From NCBI GenBank assembly GCA_023230585.1, contig JALNXB010000051.1, forward strand, positions 1 to 13,971: DNA of 13,971 bases, in the 5' to 3' direction. The position numbers were made by a program, and so were the translations under genes. This document shows positions 1-6,937 of this stretch, one piece after another (position 1 is the first letter of the stretch; the number at the start of each line of letters is the position of its first letter). The notes under the pieces are model-generated. The model made no database searches. It had not been told where the DNA came from and saw nothing but the letters and a program-made list of their open reading frames with translations. This DNA comes from a bacterium (lineage in GTDB: Bacteria; Ratteibacteria; UBA8468; B48-G9; JAFGKM01).

Positions 1-87
1 AGCAAGACTGACAATGAAATGGCAGATATAGTACAAAAACAAAGAAGCAGGTTATTAAAAAAAATTATGCCTGTTTGTGACCCTTAA
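1..87 (+). CDS. 3' end of an unidentified gene entering from the left (partial)
   Basis: Frame 1 is open from the first base to a TAA at 85-87, giving 28 residues, while the other two forward frames stop within 30 bases. The peptide is charged and helix-like (it contains EMADIVQKQRSRLLKK), as a real C-terminus often is. It would overlap the convergent purine nucleoside phosphorylase gene by 23 bases, tail to tail. The fragment is too short to assign a family, and a chance open frame in AT-rich DNA cannot be excluded. Confidence 0.3.
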   Translation, partial: SKTDNEMADIVQKQRSRLLKKIMPVCDP

Positions 88-901
88 TTATTTCAGGCTC
101 ATTATTTGACTGGAAAAGACTCTCTGGTTCCACTTTATTCGCAATCGAAATAATTTCGTTTAAAGTAACAGGTTTAAGAGCGTCTGGTAAACACATATCT
201 GTTATAACAGACACACCAAAAATTTTTAAACCGAGATGTATCCCCGCAATAACTTCTATTACAGTTGACATACATACCATATCAGCGCCTATTAACTTTA
301 AAAATCTGTACTCAGCTTTGGTCTCAAGATTAGGTCCGAGCAGACCTAACAACACCCCTTTTTTTAAAGGAATTTTTTCTTCAAGAGCAATCTTTTCAGC
401 AGTATTTATTATACCAGCATCATAAGGTTCGCTCATATCTGGAAATCTTGCACCAAAACGTTCATCATTAACTCCTACAAGAGGGCTGTGCCCTGTAAGG
501 TTAATCTGATCTGAAATAATTACCAGATCCCCGTTCGAAAACATAGGATTTAACCCACCAGAAGCATTAGATTCAAAAAGTGCTTTTATTCCTAAATGTT
601 TCATAACCCTTATTGGGAAAGCAATTTGTTGAGCGGTATACCCTTCATAAAGATGGAAACGCCCTTCCATAGCAACTACTGTTTTGTCTTTTATATTCCC
701 TACCACAAGGTTTCCAGAATGGCTTTCTACAGTTGAAAGAGGAAAATGGGGTATCTCTTCATAAGGTATAACAACCTTATTATCAAACTTGTCAGTTAAC
801 CCACTCAAACCTGTGCCAAGCACTATCCCAACCTGAGGCACAATATCTGTTCTACTTTGTATAAAAGATATTGCTTCAGTTACTTTTTTGTACTCATCCA
901 T
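65..901 (-). CDS. purine nucleoside phosphorylase, trimeric (PNP/MTAP) family
   Basis: The 278-residue product should cleave purine nucleosides with phosphate, giving the free base and (deoxy)ribose 1-phosphate in cytoplasmic purine salvage. The family's landmarks are in order: phosphate loop VLGTGLSGL near 27-35, STVESHSGN with His61, EGRFHLYEGY with His83 and Tyr85, SNASGGLNP near 111-119, GPNLETKAE with Glu193, and MSTVIEV near 211-217. Length matches the trimeric class. The purine-contacting Asn of human PNP (Asn243, in LITN) aligns with Asp235 (VITD), as in methylthioadenosine phosphorylases, so 6-aminopurine nucleosides are possible substrates. Glu193, typical of 6-oxopurine PNPs, is kept. 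The start is ATG with only a weak AGAG upstream. It begins 12 bases after the proC stop, so it is probably the last gene of the leftward operon. Confidence 0.9.
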   Translation of the reverse strand: MDEYKKVTEAISFIQSRTDIVPQVGIVLGTGLSGLTDKFDNKVVIPYEEIPHFPLSTVESHSGNLVVGNIKDKTVVAMEGRFHLYEGYTAQQIAFPIRVMKHLGIKALFESNASGGLNPMFSNGDLVIISDQINLTGHSPLVGVNDERFGARFPDMSEPYDAGIINTAEKIALEEKIPLKKGVLLGLLGPNLETKAEYRFLKLIGADMVCMSTVIEVIAGIHLGLKIFGVSVITDMCLPDALKPVTLNEIISIANKVEPESLFQSNNEPEIIKGHKQA

Positions 902-913
902 ATTAAATTTTCT

Positions 914-1738
914 CTACTTTTGCTCTTGTTCAAATTCTTTACTTAGTTCTCTGCTTCTTGTTTCTGCTTTATCAATAGCTTCTTCAAAAATATCTTTAAG
1001 CCCTCTCTCTACAAAAACATTAAGACCTGCCAAGGTTGTCCCCTTAGGGGAAGAAACCATCTCTTTCAACACCTTTGGGGCTGTTTTAGTATCAACAAGC
1101 ATCTTACCTGAACCATATATTATGTGAGCTGATATAAGGTCTGCTTCTTCCGCTGTAAAATTTTTTGCCCTACAAACCGACTCTATTATTTCAGCTATAA
1201 AAAATATAAATCCAGGACCGCTCCCTGAAATAGCTGTGACAGCATCAAACTTTTCTTCTTTAAGTTCAAATACAAATCCAGAAAAAGCAAATATTTTTTC
1301 TATCAGTTCTTTATATTTTGAAGCGTACCTGCCAAGACAGTAAGGTAAAAGACCTGCATTAACTTTTACATTTAGGTTAGGCATTACCCTTACAATGGGA
1401 ATTTGAATATTTTTAAGAAAAGATTCTATTGTGGAAGTTGAAACTCCTGCTGCAATAGAAATTATAAGTTTTCGTTCATTAATAAAGCATTCTATTTCTT
1501 CAATAACAGGCTTTACATCTTTAGGTTTTACCGCAAGAATGATTATATCGCATTTTTTAGCAAGAGAGATATTATCGGTTTCATTTACACCTATTTCAGC
1601 AGATAAACCCAAAAGCTCTTTTCTAATGTCAGCTACATAAACAGAAGAAGATGGAAAAACCTTGTTTTCAACAACAGATTTAACCAAGGCTTTGCCCATA
1701 TTGCCACATCCGATAAAACCTATTTTTTGGAACTCCAC
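914..1738 (-). CDS. proC: pyrroline-5-carboxylate reductase
   Basis: This enzyme performs the last step of proline synthesis, reducing 1-pyrroline-5-carboxylate with NAD(P)H in the cytoplasm. Counting from the chosen start, the Rossmann loop IGFIGCGNMG lies at 6-15, AVKP at 69-72, VRVMPN near 116-121, SGSGPG at 171-176 and SSPKGTT at 229-235; the last normally reads SPGGTT. I chose the GTG at 1736-1738 (274 residues) because it puts the Rossmann motif at the usual distance from the N-terminus and lies one base past the ATPase stop, with GGCGG upstream. A TTG at 1763-1765 in the same frame would add nine residues and overlap the ATPase gene. The abutting genes suggest translational coupling. 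The lysine in the SPGGTT motif and Gly-Phe where Ala-Tyr is usual mark it as divergent, but the fold signature is complete. Confidence 0.92.
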   Translation of the reverse strand: MEFQKIGFIGCGNMGKALVKSVVENKVFPSSSVYVADIRKELLGLSAEIGVNETDNISLAKKCDIIILAVKPKDVKPVIEEIECFINERKLIISIAAGVSTSTIESFLKNIQIPIVRVMPNLNVKVNAGLLPYCLGRYASKYKELIEKIFAFSGFVFELKEEKFDAVTAISGSGPGFIFFIAEIIESVCRAKNFTAEEADLISAHIIYGSGKMLVDTKTAPKVLKEMVSSPKGTTLAGLNVFVERGLKDIFEEAIDKAETRSRELSKEFEQEQK

Positions 1739-1739
1739 C

Positions 1740-2483
1740 CTACAAACCGCCTTCTTCTCCCTCAAGAACGCCTACTTTAATAACAATGTTTTCTCTATCT
1801 TCAACACGCTCTATCTGTCCATCTCTAAGCCAGATAACCCTGTCTGATACGTCAAGCATTTTTAAATCGTGGGTAGCAGTAATAATGCTAACGTGTTTTT
1901 CCTTGTTCATCTGCCTTAAAAGGTTAATTATCTCTTTACCTGTCTTCAAATCAAGGTTGCCAGTAGGTTCATCAGCAAGAACTATAGCAGGATCGTTTGC
2001 AAGAGCCCTTGCAATAGCGACTCTCTGTTGCTGCCCACCTGAAAGTTCAAATGGTTTATGGTCTAATCTTTCGCCCAGACCAACTGTTTCAAGGTGAACT
2101 TTTGATTTTTCTCTTGCTTCATCGGTTGTCAAACCAGCAAAAATCATAGGTAACATAACATTTTCTAGAGCAGTCATAACAGGTATAAGGTTAAAGGTTT
2201 GGAATATATACCCTATCTTTCTGCATCTTAGCCAAGCAAGTTCATAAGCATCAAGTTGCGCTATATCTACCTCGTCAATATAGACCTTACCTTCGGTAGG
2301 TTTATCTAAACCACCTATCATATTGAAAAGAGTTGTTTTACCACTTCCTGAAGGTCCCATTATAGAGATATACTCTCCTTTCAAAATTTCAATATCAATA
2401 CCTTTAAGAACATGAAGAGGTATTTTGCCAAGCATAAAGTTTTTCTTCACACCTATAGTTCTTACAATAGCTTCTCTTCCCAT
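1740..2483 (-). CDS. ABC transporter ATPase, LolD/MacB type
   Basis: A 247-residue nucleotide-binding subunit of the lipoprotein-release/MacB group of ABC systems. All catalytic motifs are intact: Walker A GPSGSGKT at 43-50, Q-loop Gln95 in YIFQTFNLIP, signature LSGGQ at 147-151, Walker B AIVLADEP with Asp171 and Glu172, D-loop GNLD near 175-178, and switch His205 in ATHD. The FQTFNLIP and TALENV stretches are typical of LolD, MacB and YknY. The start is ATG behind GGGGAAAA. The next gene upstream, 35 bases away, encodes a matching FtsX-type permease, so the two probably form one transporter that works by mechanical transmission at the inner membrane. About 20 residues follow the usual end of the domain and finish in acidic, glycine-rich EGEEGGL. 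The substrate cannot be read from the sequence. Confidence 0.93.
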   Translation of the reverse strand: MGREAIVRTIGVKKNFMLGKIPLHVLKGIDIEILKGEYISIMGPSGSGKTTLFNMIGGLDKPTEGKVYIDEVDIAQLDAYELAWLRCRKIGYIFQTFNLIPVMTALENVMLPMIFAGLTTDEAREKSKVHLETVGLGERLDHKPFELSGGQQQRVAIARALANDPAIVLADEPTGNLDLKTGKEIINLLRQMNKEKHVSIITATHDLKMLDVSDRVIWLRDGQIERVEDRENIVIKVGVLEGEEGGL

Positions 2484-2518
2484 TTTTTCCCCTTTCTTTA
2501 TTTATTGAAAATAGAAAA

Positions 2519-3157
2519 CTAAACTTCCCTTCTAATAGCTTCGGCTGGTTCCATTTTTGCTGAAACGCTCGCCGGATATAGAGCTCCTATTATGGCAAGA
2601 AACGTGCCAAGCAGAATAGTAAATGTCATATATTTTAATATTTCGTATAAGGGAAAAACCCTTATTATCAAAGTGCCATGCTGGAAAAGAAAAACAACAA
2701 CCGTCACTAAAACACCTATTATACTTCCAGCAAGAGAGCCGAGTATGCCGTGGGCAAAAGATTCAAGTAAAAAAAGTTCCACAATAAATCTATCGAGAGC
2801 ACCAAGACATTTCATAGTGCCTATCTCTTTTGACCTTTCAGTAACAGACATAAGCATAGCATTCATAATTCCTACAACGCATACAAGTAAAGATAAAGAA
2901 ACAAGCCATGCGTTTTTACTTCTAACCTCTGCCAGGTCAGACATAAGTATAGACCTAAGTTCTTCAGGCCCTTTATTTACAAGAGCCATAGTAAAAGAAT
3001 GGTTTGCAAGTACCGACATAAGAAAAGCAATACCAAGCAAGATAGACGAAGTAATAATTATAGACCTGCCAAACCGTATTCTTAAGTTGGCTATACTCAT
3101 CTGCAACGCATTTCTAAAAGGCAGTTTCAACTGTTTTTCTATTTTTTTGTTAGCCAT
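2519..3157 (-). CDS. short MacB/FtsX-type ABC permease lacking the large extracytoplasmic domain
   Basis: This 212-residue membrane protein has the four-helix core of type VII (MacB-fold) permeases: helix 1 near 32-51, helix 2 near 84-105, helix 3 near 127-158 and helix 4 near 175-198. The cytoplasmic coupling segment after helix 2, SVTERSKEIGTMKCLGALD, and the C-terminal EPAEAIRREV are classic for the family. In MacB a domain of roughly 200 residues sits between helices 1 and 2; here only about 30 residues separate them. The ATG has a good Shine-Dalgarno sequence (AAGGGAG) and no frameshift is evident, so the small size looks genuine. It is the first gene of the leftward operon, with its ATPase next. 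A role in releasing or exporting an envelope substrate is inference. Confidence 0.85.
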   Translation of the reverse strand: MANKKIEKQLKLPFRNALQMSIANLRIRFGRSIIITSSILLGIAFLMSVLANHSFTMALVNKGPEELRSILMSDLAEVRSKNAWLVSLSLLVCVVGIMNAMLMSVTERSKEIGTMKCLGALDRFIVELFLLESFAHGILGSLAGSIIGVLVTVVVFLFQHGTLIIRVFPLYEILKYMTFTILLGTFLAIIGALYPASVSAKMEPAEAIRREV

Positions 3158-3479
3158 TGTACAACTCCCTTATTTTTTGTTCTGCTTTTCTTATTTAATA
3201 AATATTGTAAACATTATTGCCTAAACTATTCTTCTTTTACTCTTACGACAGGGAAAGGTAAGAGCACCTATTCACTATCGTATCAATAACTACCATTAAT
3301 GATAAACTAGACAGACTTTTTTTATTTTTACAATAGTACATATTAACACTAATTTTTCAATAAGTAAAGTTTTAAGTTATATGTTATTATATAAATATCT
3401 TTGTATTAAATCAATTTTTTTATACAAAACCCTGTTGAGCGTATATTTTATATTACAAATAAAAAAAAGTTAAAATAAA
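3158..3479. other. AT-rich divergent intergenic region
   Basis: About 320 bases separate the divergent permease and kinase genes. I see no coding potential. Next to the permease there is a Shine-Dalgarno AAGGGAG on the minus strand. Next to the kinase the last 40 bases are almost pure A/T with no Shine-Dalgarno. A spaced inverted repeat, TTTGTAT at 3400-3406 and ATACAAA at 3422-3428, could be an operator or a chance feature of AT-rich DNA. No convincing -35/-10 pair was found for either gene. Confidence 0.5.
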
Positions 3480-4631
3480 ATGAAAGAAAATATAGAATTA
3501 TTATTTAAAAATAACTTTGGTAAAAAAAACGATTTTATGTCTGTAACCACCCCTGGAAGAGTTAATATTATTGGTGGGCATATAGATTACCAGGGTGGTA
3601 AAGTTATGCCTTTAGCAGTTAATAGATACATATTTACTTACGGCAGAAAAAGACAAGATTTAAAAATTAAAATATTTTCTTATAATTATAACCAGTTTTT
3701 TGAGACCTCCCTCAACAAAATTGTTTTCCAACAGGAGAATTTGTGGGTAAATTATCTTCTTGGAGTTATATATGAATTCCAAAAATTAGGACTGATTAAT
3801 AGCGGTATAGAGATTGTTTTTGGTGGAAATATACCGTTAGGAATCGGCTTAAGTTCTTCTGCTGCTGTTGAAATCTCTGTTGCTTCTTTGTTACAAAAAC
3901 TATTTAAAACAGATATTCCTCCTTTGGATATAATAAAACTTTCTCAGAGAGCAGAAAACTTGTTTGTAGGGGTCAAATGTGGAATAATGGATCAATTTTC
4001 TGTTTATCTTGCAAAAAAAGATTCTGCTATTATGATTAACTGTAAAACCCTTGACTACCAATATGTACCCCTTGTTTTAAAAGATTGCCAGTTTGTTCTT
4101 GTAAATACCCGAAAAGAGAGAAGTCTTGCATCTTCTGTTTATAATGAAAGAGTCGAGTCTGCCAATAAAACTTTGGAAATAGTTAAGAGGTTTGAAAAAG
4201 TCGATTGGTTGACCGATTTAACTCCGAAACAATTTAAGAAATATATAAATGACATCCCTGAACTTCTTTATAGAAGGGCTCTTCATATAGTAGAAGAAAA
4301 CGATAGGGTAACAACCTCTGTAAAACTGCTTAATGAGAACAAGATTGATGAGTTTGGAAATTTGATGTTTCGATCCCACAACAGCCTTAAAGAACTATAC
4401 CAAGTTAGTTGTGAACAGTTAGATTTTATTGTAGATTTTTCAGAAAAATTTGAAGGCATTAAAGGAGCGCGACTGTCTGGAGCAGGGATGGGCGGTTGTT
4501 GTATAGCCTTGATACAAAAAGAGGCTTATAAAACTTTTAAAGAGTTATTAACTAAGGATTACTCAAAAAAATTTGGTATTACACCTGAATTTTTTATAGT
4601 TAAACCTGTTGACGGGACATTTTTTAGGTAG
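3480..4631 (+). CDS. GHMP kinase, galactokinase-like; possibly a uronic-acid 1-kinase
   Basis: The 383-residue protein has the full galactokinase layout. Motif 1 is TPGRVNIIGGHIDYQGG (24-40), with Arg27, His34 and Asp36. Motif 2, the ATP loop, is PLGIGLSSSAA (119-129). Catalytic Asp171 sits in CGIMDQF, Tyr221 in SLASSVY, and motif 3 is RLSGAGMGGCC (331-341). The expected reaction is ATP-dependent phosphorylation of a sugar at C1. The key deviation is Gly33 where galactokinases have the Glu of GEHTDY, which binds the galactose C6 hydroxyl. From memory, plant galacturonokinase reads GAHIDHQGG there, closely similar, and plant arabinokinase reads GGIADYSG. With a uronate isomerase gene nearby, a galacturonate or glucuronate kinase is a serious alternative; ordinary galactokinase remains possible. 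The ATG follows an A-rich leader with no Shine-Dalgarno. Confidence 0.85.
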   Translation: MKENIELLFKNNFGKKNDFMSVTTPGRVNIIGGHIDYQGGKVMPLAVNRYIFTYGRKRQDLKIKIFSYNYNQFFETSLNKIVFQQENLWVNYLLGVIYEFQKLGLINSGIEIVFGGNIPLGIGLSSSAAVEISVASLLQKLFKTDIPPLDIIKLSQRAENLFVGVKCGIMDQFSVYLAKKDSAIMINCKTLDYQYVPLVLKDCQFVLVNTRKERSLASSVYNERVESANKTLEIVKRFEKVDWLTDLTPKQFKKYINDIPELLYRRALHIVEENDRVTTSVKLLNENKIDEFGNLMFRSHNSLKELYQVSCEQLDFIVDFSEKFEGIKGARLSGAGMGGCCIALIQKEAYKTFKELLTKDYSKKFGITPEFFIVKPVDGTFFR

Positions 4632-4667
4632 TAGAGAAATTTCTCATCACTTAACACTTTACTACCT
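4626..4667. repeat. inverted repeat spanning the stop codons of two convergent genes
   Basis: AGGTAGTA at 4626-4633 is the exact reverse complement of TACTACCT at 4660-4667. The left arm holds the TAG stop of the kinase gene, the right arm the TAG stop of the BamE-like gene on the other strand. The spacer holds a second perfect palindrome, GAGAAATTTCTC at 4634-4645. A transcript from either strand could fold here, but neither side has the T-run of an intrinsic terminator, so I do not call it one. Confidence 0.5.
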
Positions 4668-5153
4668 GTGCGGCGAATATTCTTTAAAGGTTTTCCTATC
4701 AATAACAAGGTTTTTCTCATTAAAAGTTATGCTTCCGAGTCCGTAATAATACCAGGTTGGACCAACCCTTTTCTCTATTCCAATCCGCTCAGGCACACCA
4801 AGAACCTTTTCTACATCTTCAGAAGACATCCCTCTTGCTATACTTTCCCATTGAGACATATCGGGACGAATTGAAGAGGTAAATTTTACTGCAATCTCAA
4901 GACTTCTTACAATTTGAGATAATTTTACATTTGCCTCTTTTAGTTGTTCAACCTCTTTCTTTAGTTCTTCTATTTCTTTGTGTTGCTTGTCAATTTCTTC
5001 AATAATCTTTTTTATATATTTCTCTGCTATATCTATCTTCTGTTCTAATGCAGGCGATTCAGCAACCTGTACCTCTTCTTTTTTTGTGTTATCTTCTGCA
5101 AAACCAGACCCTACAAATAAAAGTAATATAAAGAATACCACCCTATTTTTCAT
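4662..5153 (-). CDS. exported coiled-coil protein with BamE/SmpA-like C-terminal domain
   Basis: The 163-residue product starts with a signal peptide (basic MKNR, hydrophobic 5-14, likely signal peptidase I cleavage after GFA at 19). No lipobox cysteine is present, so it is probably soluble or loosely attached in the periplasm. Residues about 36-90 form a charged heptad-like coiled coil rich in Glu and Lys. Residues about 100-155 resemble the SmpA/OmlA (BamE) fold: SIARGMSSEDVEKVLGVPE, then WYYYGLGSITF and LVID, matching the family pattern Gmt-eeV-lG-P and W-Y-v-F. BamE proper is a lipoprotein of the outer-membrane assembly complex; this is a distant relative and its role is unknown. The ATG has a good AGGAG. 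It converges on the kinase gene. Confidence 0.75.
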   Translation of the reverse strand: MKNRVVFFILLLFVGSGFAEDNTKKEEVQVAESPALEQKIDIAEKYIKKIIEEIDKQHKEIEELKKEVEQLKEANVKLSQIVRSLEIAVKFTSSIRPDMSQWESIARGMSSEDVEKVLGVPERIGIEKRVGPTWYYYGLGSITFNEKNLVIDRKTFKEYSPHR

Positions 5154-5569
5154 TTTTTCTCCTAATTTTTGTAAGGCTTCTGCTAAAATTTTCTAAGGAA
5201 CGCCTTATGTAACTGCGGGAATCTCATCTTTTATCCTTGCCTTGTCGCCGTTTTGTGGCGTTGCGAGGAGCGTTGTATTCCGATAGTTTTCAGAGGAATT
5301 GCGACGTGGTAATTCCCTCGTCTTTATCCCTACTATTGTTTATTCCCATTCCTTTTCCGCCTTCGGCGAGATTGCCACGTTATGAAACCCCTCCTACGCC
5401 AAGGCTTCGGCGGGTAAAACTCGCAAGACAAACTACAAAAGACGGAATGGGGGGGGCAGAACATAAAAGCGAGATTCCGGATCAAGTCCGGAATGACATA
5501 AAGGGGGAGTTCTCATCCCATTAACCTCTTTACAGCCCCCCTCACCCCATACGCTTCTCTTTTATGTAT
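5154..5569. repeat. intergenic region with repeat mosaic, copy 1 (core about 5354-5548)
   Basis: This 416-base gap holds no credible gene; an open frame at 5237-5524 is repeat-derived. It is more GC-rich than its surroundings. It shares several blocks with the gap at 6938-7399: ATTGCCACGTTA (5371-5382 and 7078-7089), a 17-mer ending in a G-run (5438-5454 and 7102-7118), and an identical 31-mer (5470-5500 and 7204-7234), followed by a looser match through CTCATCCCATTA and AGCCCCC. The 31-mer contains a perfect hairpin, ATTCCGGA (5474-5481), loop TCAAG, TCCGGAAT (5487-5494). A TTGCGAGGAGC block at 5260-5271 resembles dispersed repeats common in bacterial intergenic DNA (from memory). Confidence 0.8.
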
Positions 5570-6937
5570 TTAAATTTCAAAAAACTCTTTCGGACCAGAG
5601 TAGCATATCCTTTTTGCTAAATTCAGAGATATATTTTCTGGTAGGCTACCTTTTTCTACCATATCTCCCAACACATCGCTCAAAACTCTACGAAACATCT
5701 CAAACCTTGAGCCATAAGCAAGTATACGTCGAGAATCAGAAACCATCCCAGCAAAAGAGTATAGCAAGTCAACCGAACTTATATATTCAAACTGTCTTTT
5801 CATACCAAACGGAGTATCGCAGAACCACCAAGCCGCTCCCAATTTTACATTTTGCCCAAAAGAACGTGCAATAGTAGCAAAGGTTGATTGATAAGCAAAA
5901 TCAAGACAATAAAGAATTACCTTTAGGCGGTTATCAAACCTGTTAAGAAAGGTTTCCATAGGAGGAATCATATCTACGAAATGGTCAGAGACATCACAAC
6001 CAGCATCAGGTCCAAAAGATGAAAAAAGTGAACTTCTAACATCTCTTACCACACCAATGTGCATTTGAAATACCCAGTTTTTCTCAGAATCCATTTCTGC
6101 AAGATTAGCAAAAATATAATCAGCAAGAATCTCTTTATCTTCAGTAGAAACCTGTTCTTCGTTAAGGAGTGCTTTAAATATTTTATCTGCCTGTTTTACT
6201 TCAGCAACACACGGAAAAGGTGTTCTCATACTATGGTCACTTGCTTTACATCCATATTCTGCGAAATAATCGTGAGATTTACGAAGTATATCAATTAAAT
6301 CCTGCACAGAAGAGCATCTACTTTCGAATCTTTCTGCCAGTTTCTTTACATACCCGCGCCAATCTGGAGAAGAGACCTTAACTATCCTATCAGCACGCCA
6401 AGTAGGAACAACTACACTACGCCCCATATCTTTATTAACCTTTTGATGAAAATCAAGGAAATCTAATGGGTCATCACTCGAACACATAACCTCAACACCT
6501 AACTTATCAAGTAATTGCTGGGGACGGTACTCAGGACTTTTCAACAGAGAAGAAGTCTGCTCCCAAATCTCTTTTCCTGTCTTTGGTCCAAGAAGTTGGT
6601 CTATACCCAAAAACCGTTTTAGCTCAAGGTGCATCCATTCGTAAACAGGGTTACCAGCCATACAAGGAAAAACCTCTGCCAATTTAAGCCATTTTTCTTC
6701 AGGTAAAGCAGAACCAGTAATATAAAACTCATCAATAGAAAACTTTCTCATTAATGCCCAAATATAGTGGTCAGTTCCAATTAAAAATTGCCAAGGGTTA
6801 TTATAGTTTCTATTTGTTGCAAGTTCAGCAACATCAGCGTGATTATGTGGATCAACTATTGGAATATTTTCAATCTGTTCAAAAATTTTTTTTCCACTTT
6901 CATTTCCAAGAAGGTAATCATTATTTAAAAATCTCAT
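5570..6937 (-). CDS. uxaC: uronate (glucuronate/galacturonate) isomerase
   Basis: A 455-residue amidohydrolase-fold enzyme that interconverts D-glucuronate with D-fructuronate, or D-galacturonate with D-tagaturonate, the entry step of hexuronate catabolism. Family landmarks: IVDPHNHAD with metal ligands His31 and His33, GTDHYIWALMR (54-64), GNPVYEWMHLEL (95-106), SSDDPLDFLDFH (153-164), QMHIG with His293, GAAWWFCDTPFGMKRQ (367-381), and GMVSDSRR with the catalytic-type Asp401. Length is normal. Differences from the classic enzyme include SRFEMFRR where RHEYFRR is usual and DHS for DHG, so it belongs to a divergent branch. The ATG has AAAGGAC eight bases upstream. It stands alone between two repeat-rich gaps, with a galactokinase-like kinase two genes away that may share its substrate class. 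Confidence 0.9.
   Translation of the reverse strand: MRFLNNDYLLGNESGKKIFEQIENIPIVDPHNHADVAELATNRNYNNPWQFLIGTDHYIWALMRKFSIDEFYITGSALPEEKWLKLAEVFPCMAGNPVYEWMHLELKRFLGIDQLLGPKTGKEIWEQTSSLLKSPEYRPQQLLDKLGVEVMCSSDDPLDFLDFHQKVNKDMGRSVVVPTWRADRIVKVSSPDWRGYVKKLAERFESRCSSVQDLIDILRKSHDYFAEYGCKASDHSMRTPFPCVAEVKQADKIFKALLNEEQVSTEDKEILADYIFANLAEMDSEKNWVFQMHIGVVRDVRSSLFSSFGPDAGCDVSDHFVDMIPPMETFLNRFDNRLKVILYCLDFAYQSTFATIARSFGQNVKLGAAWWFCDTPFGMKRQFEYISSVDLLYSFAGMVSDSRRILAYGSRFEMFRRVLSDVLGDMVEKGSLPENISLNLAKRICYSGPKEFFEI

Noticed and set aside
1739..1765. TTG at 1763-1765 as the proC start
   Set aside because: It would overlap the ATPase gene and add nine residues ahead of the Rossmann motif; the GTG at 1736-1738 fits family length better.
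2592..3224. Open frame of 210 codons on the plus strand opposite the permease
   Set aside because: It is the antisense shadow of a clear FtsX-type permease and has no recognisable domain.
5237..5524. Open frame of 95 codons on the plus strand
   Set aside because: It lies entirely in the repeat mosaic, has a low-complexity proline/arginine composition and no ribosome binding site.
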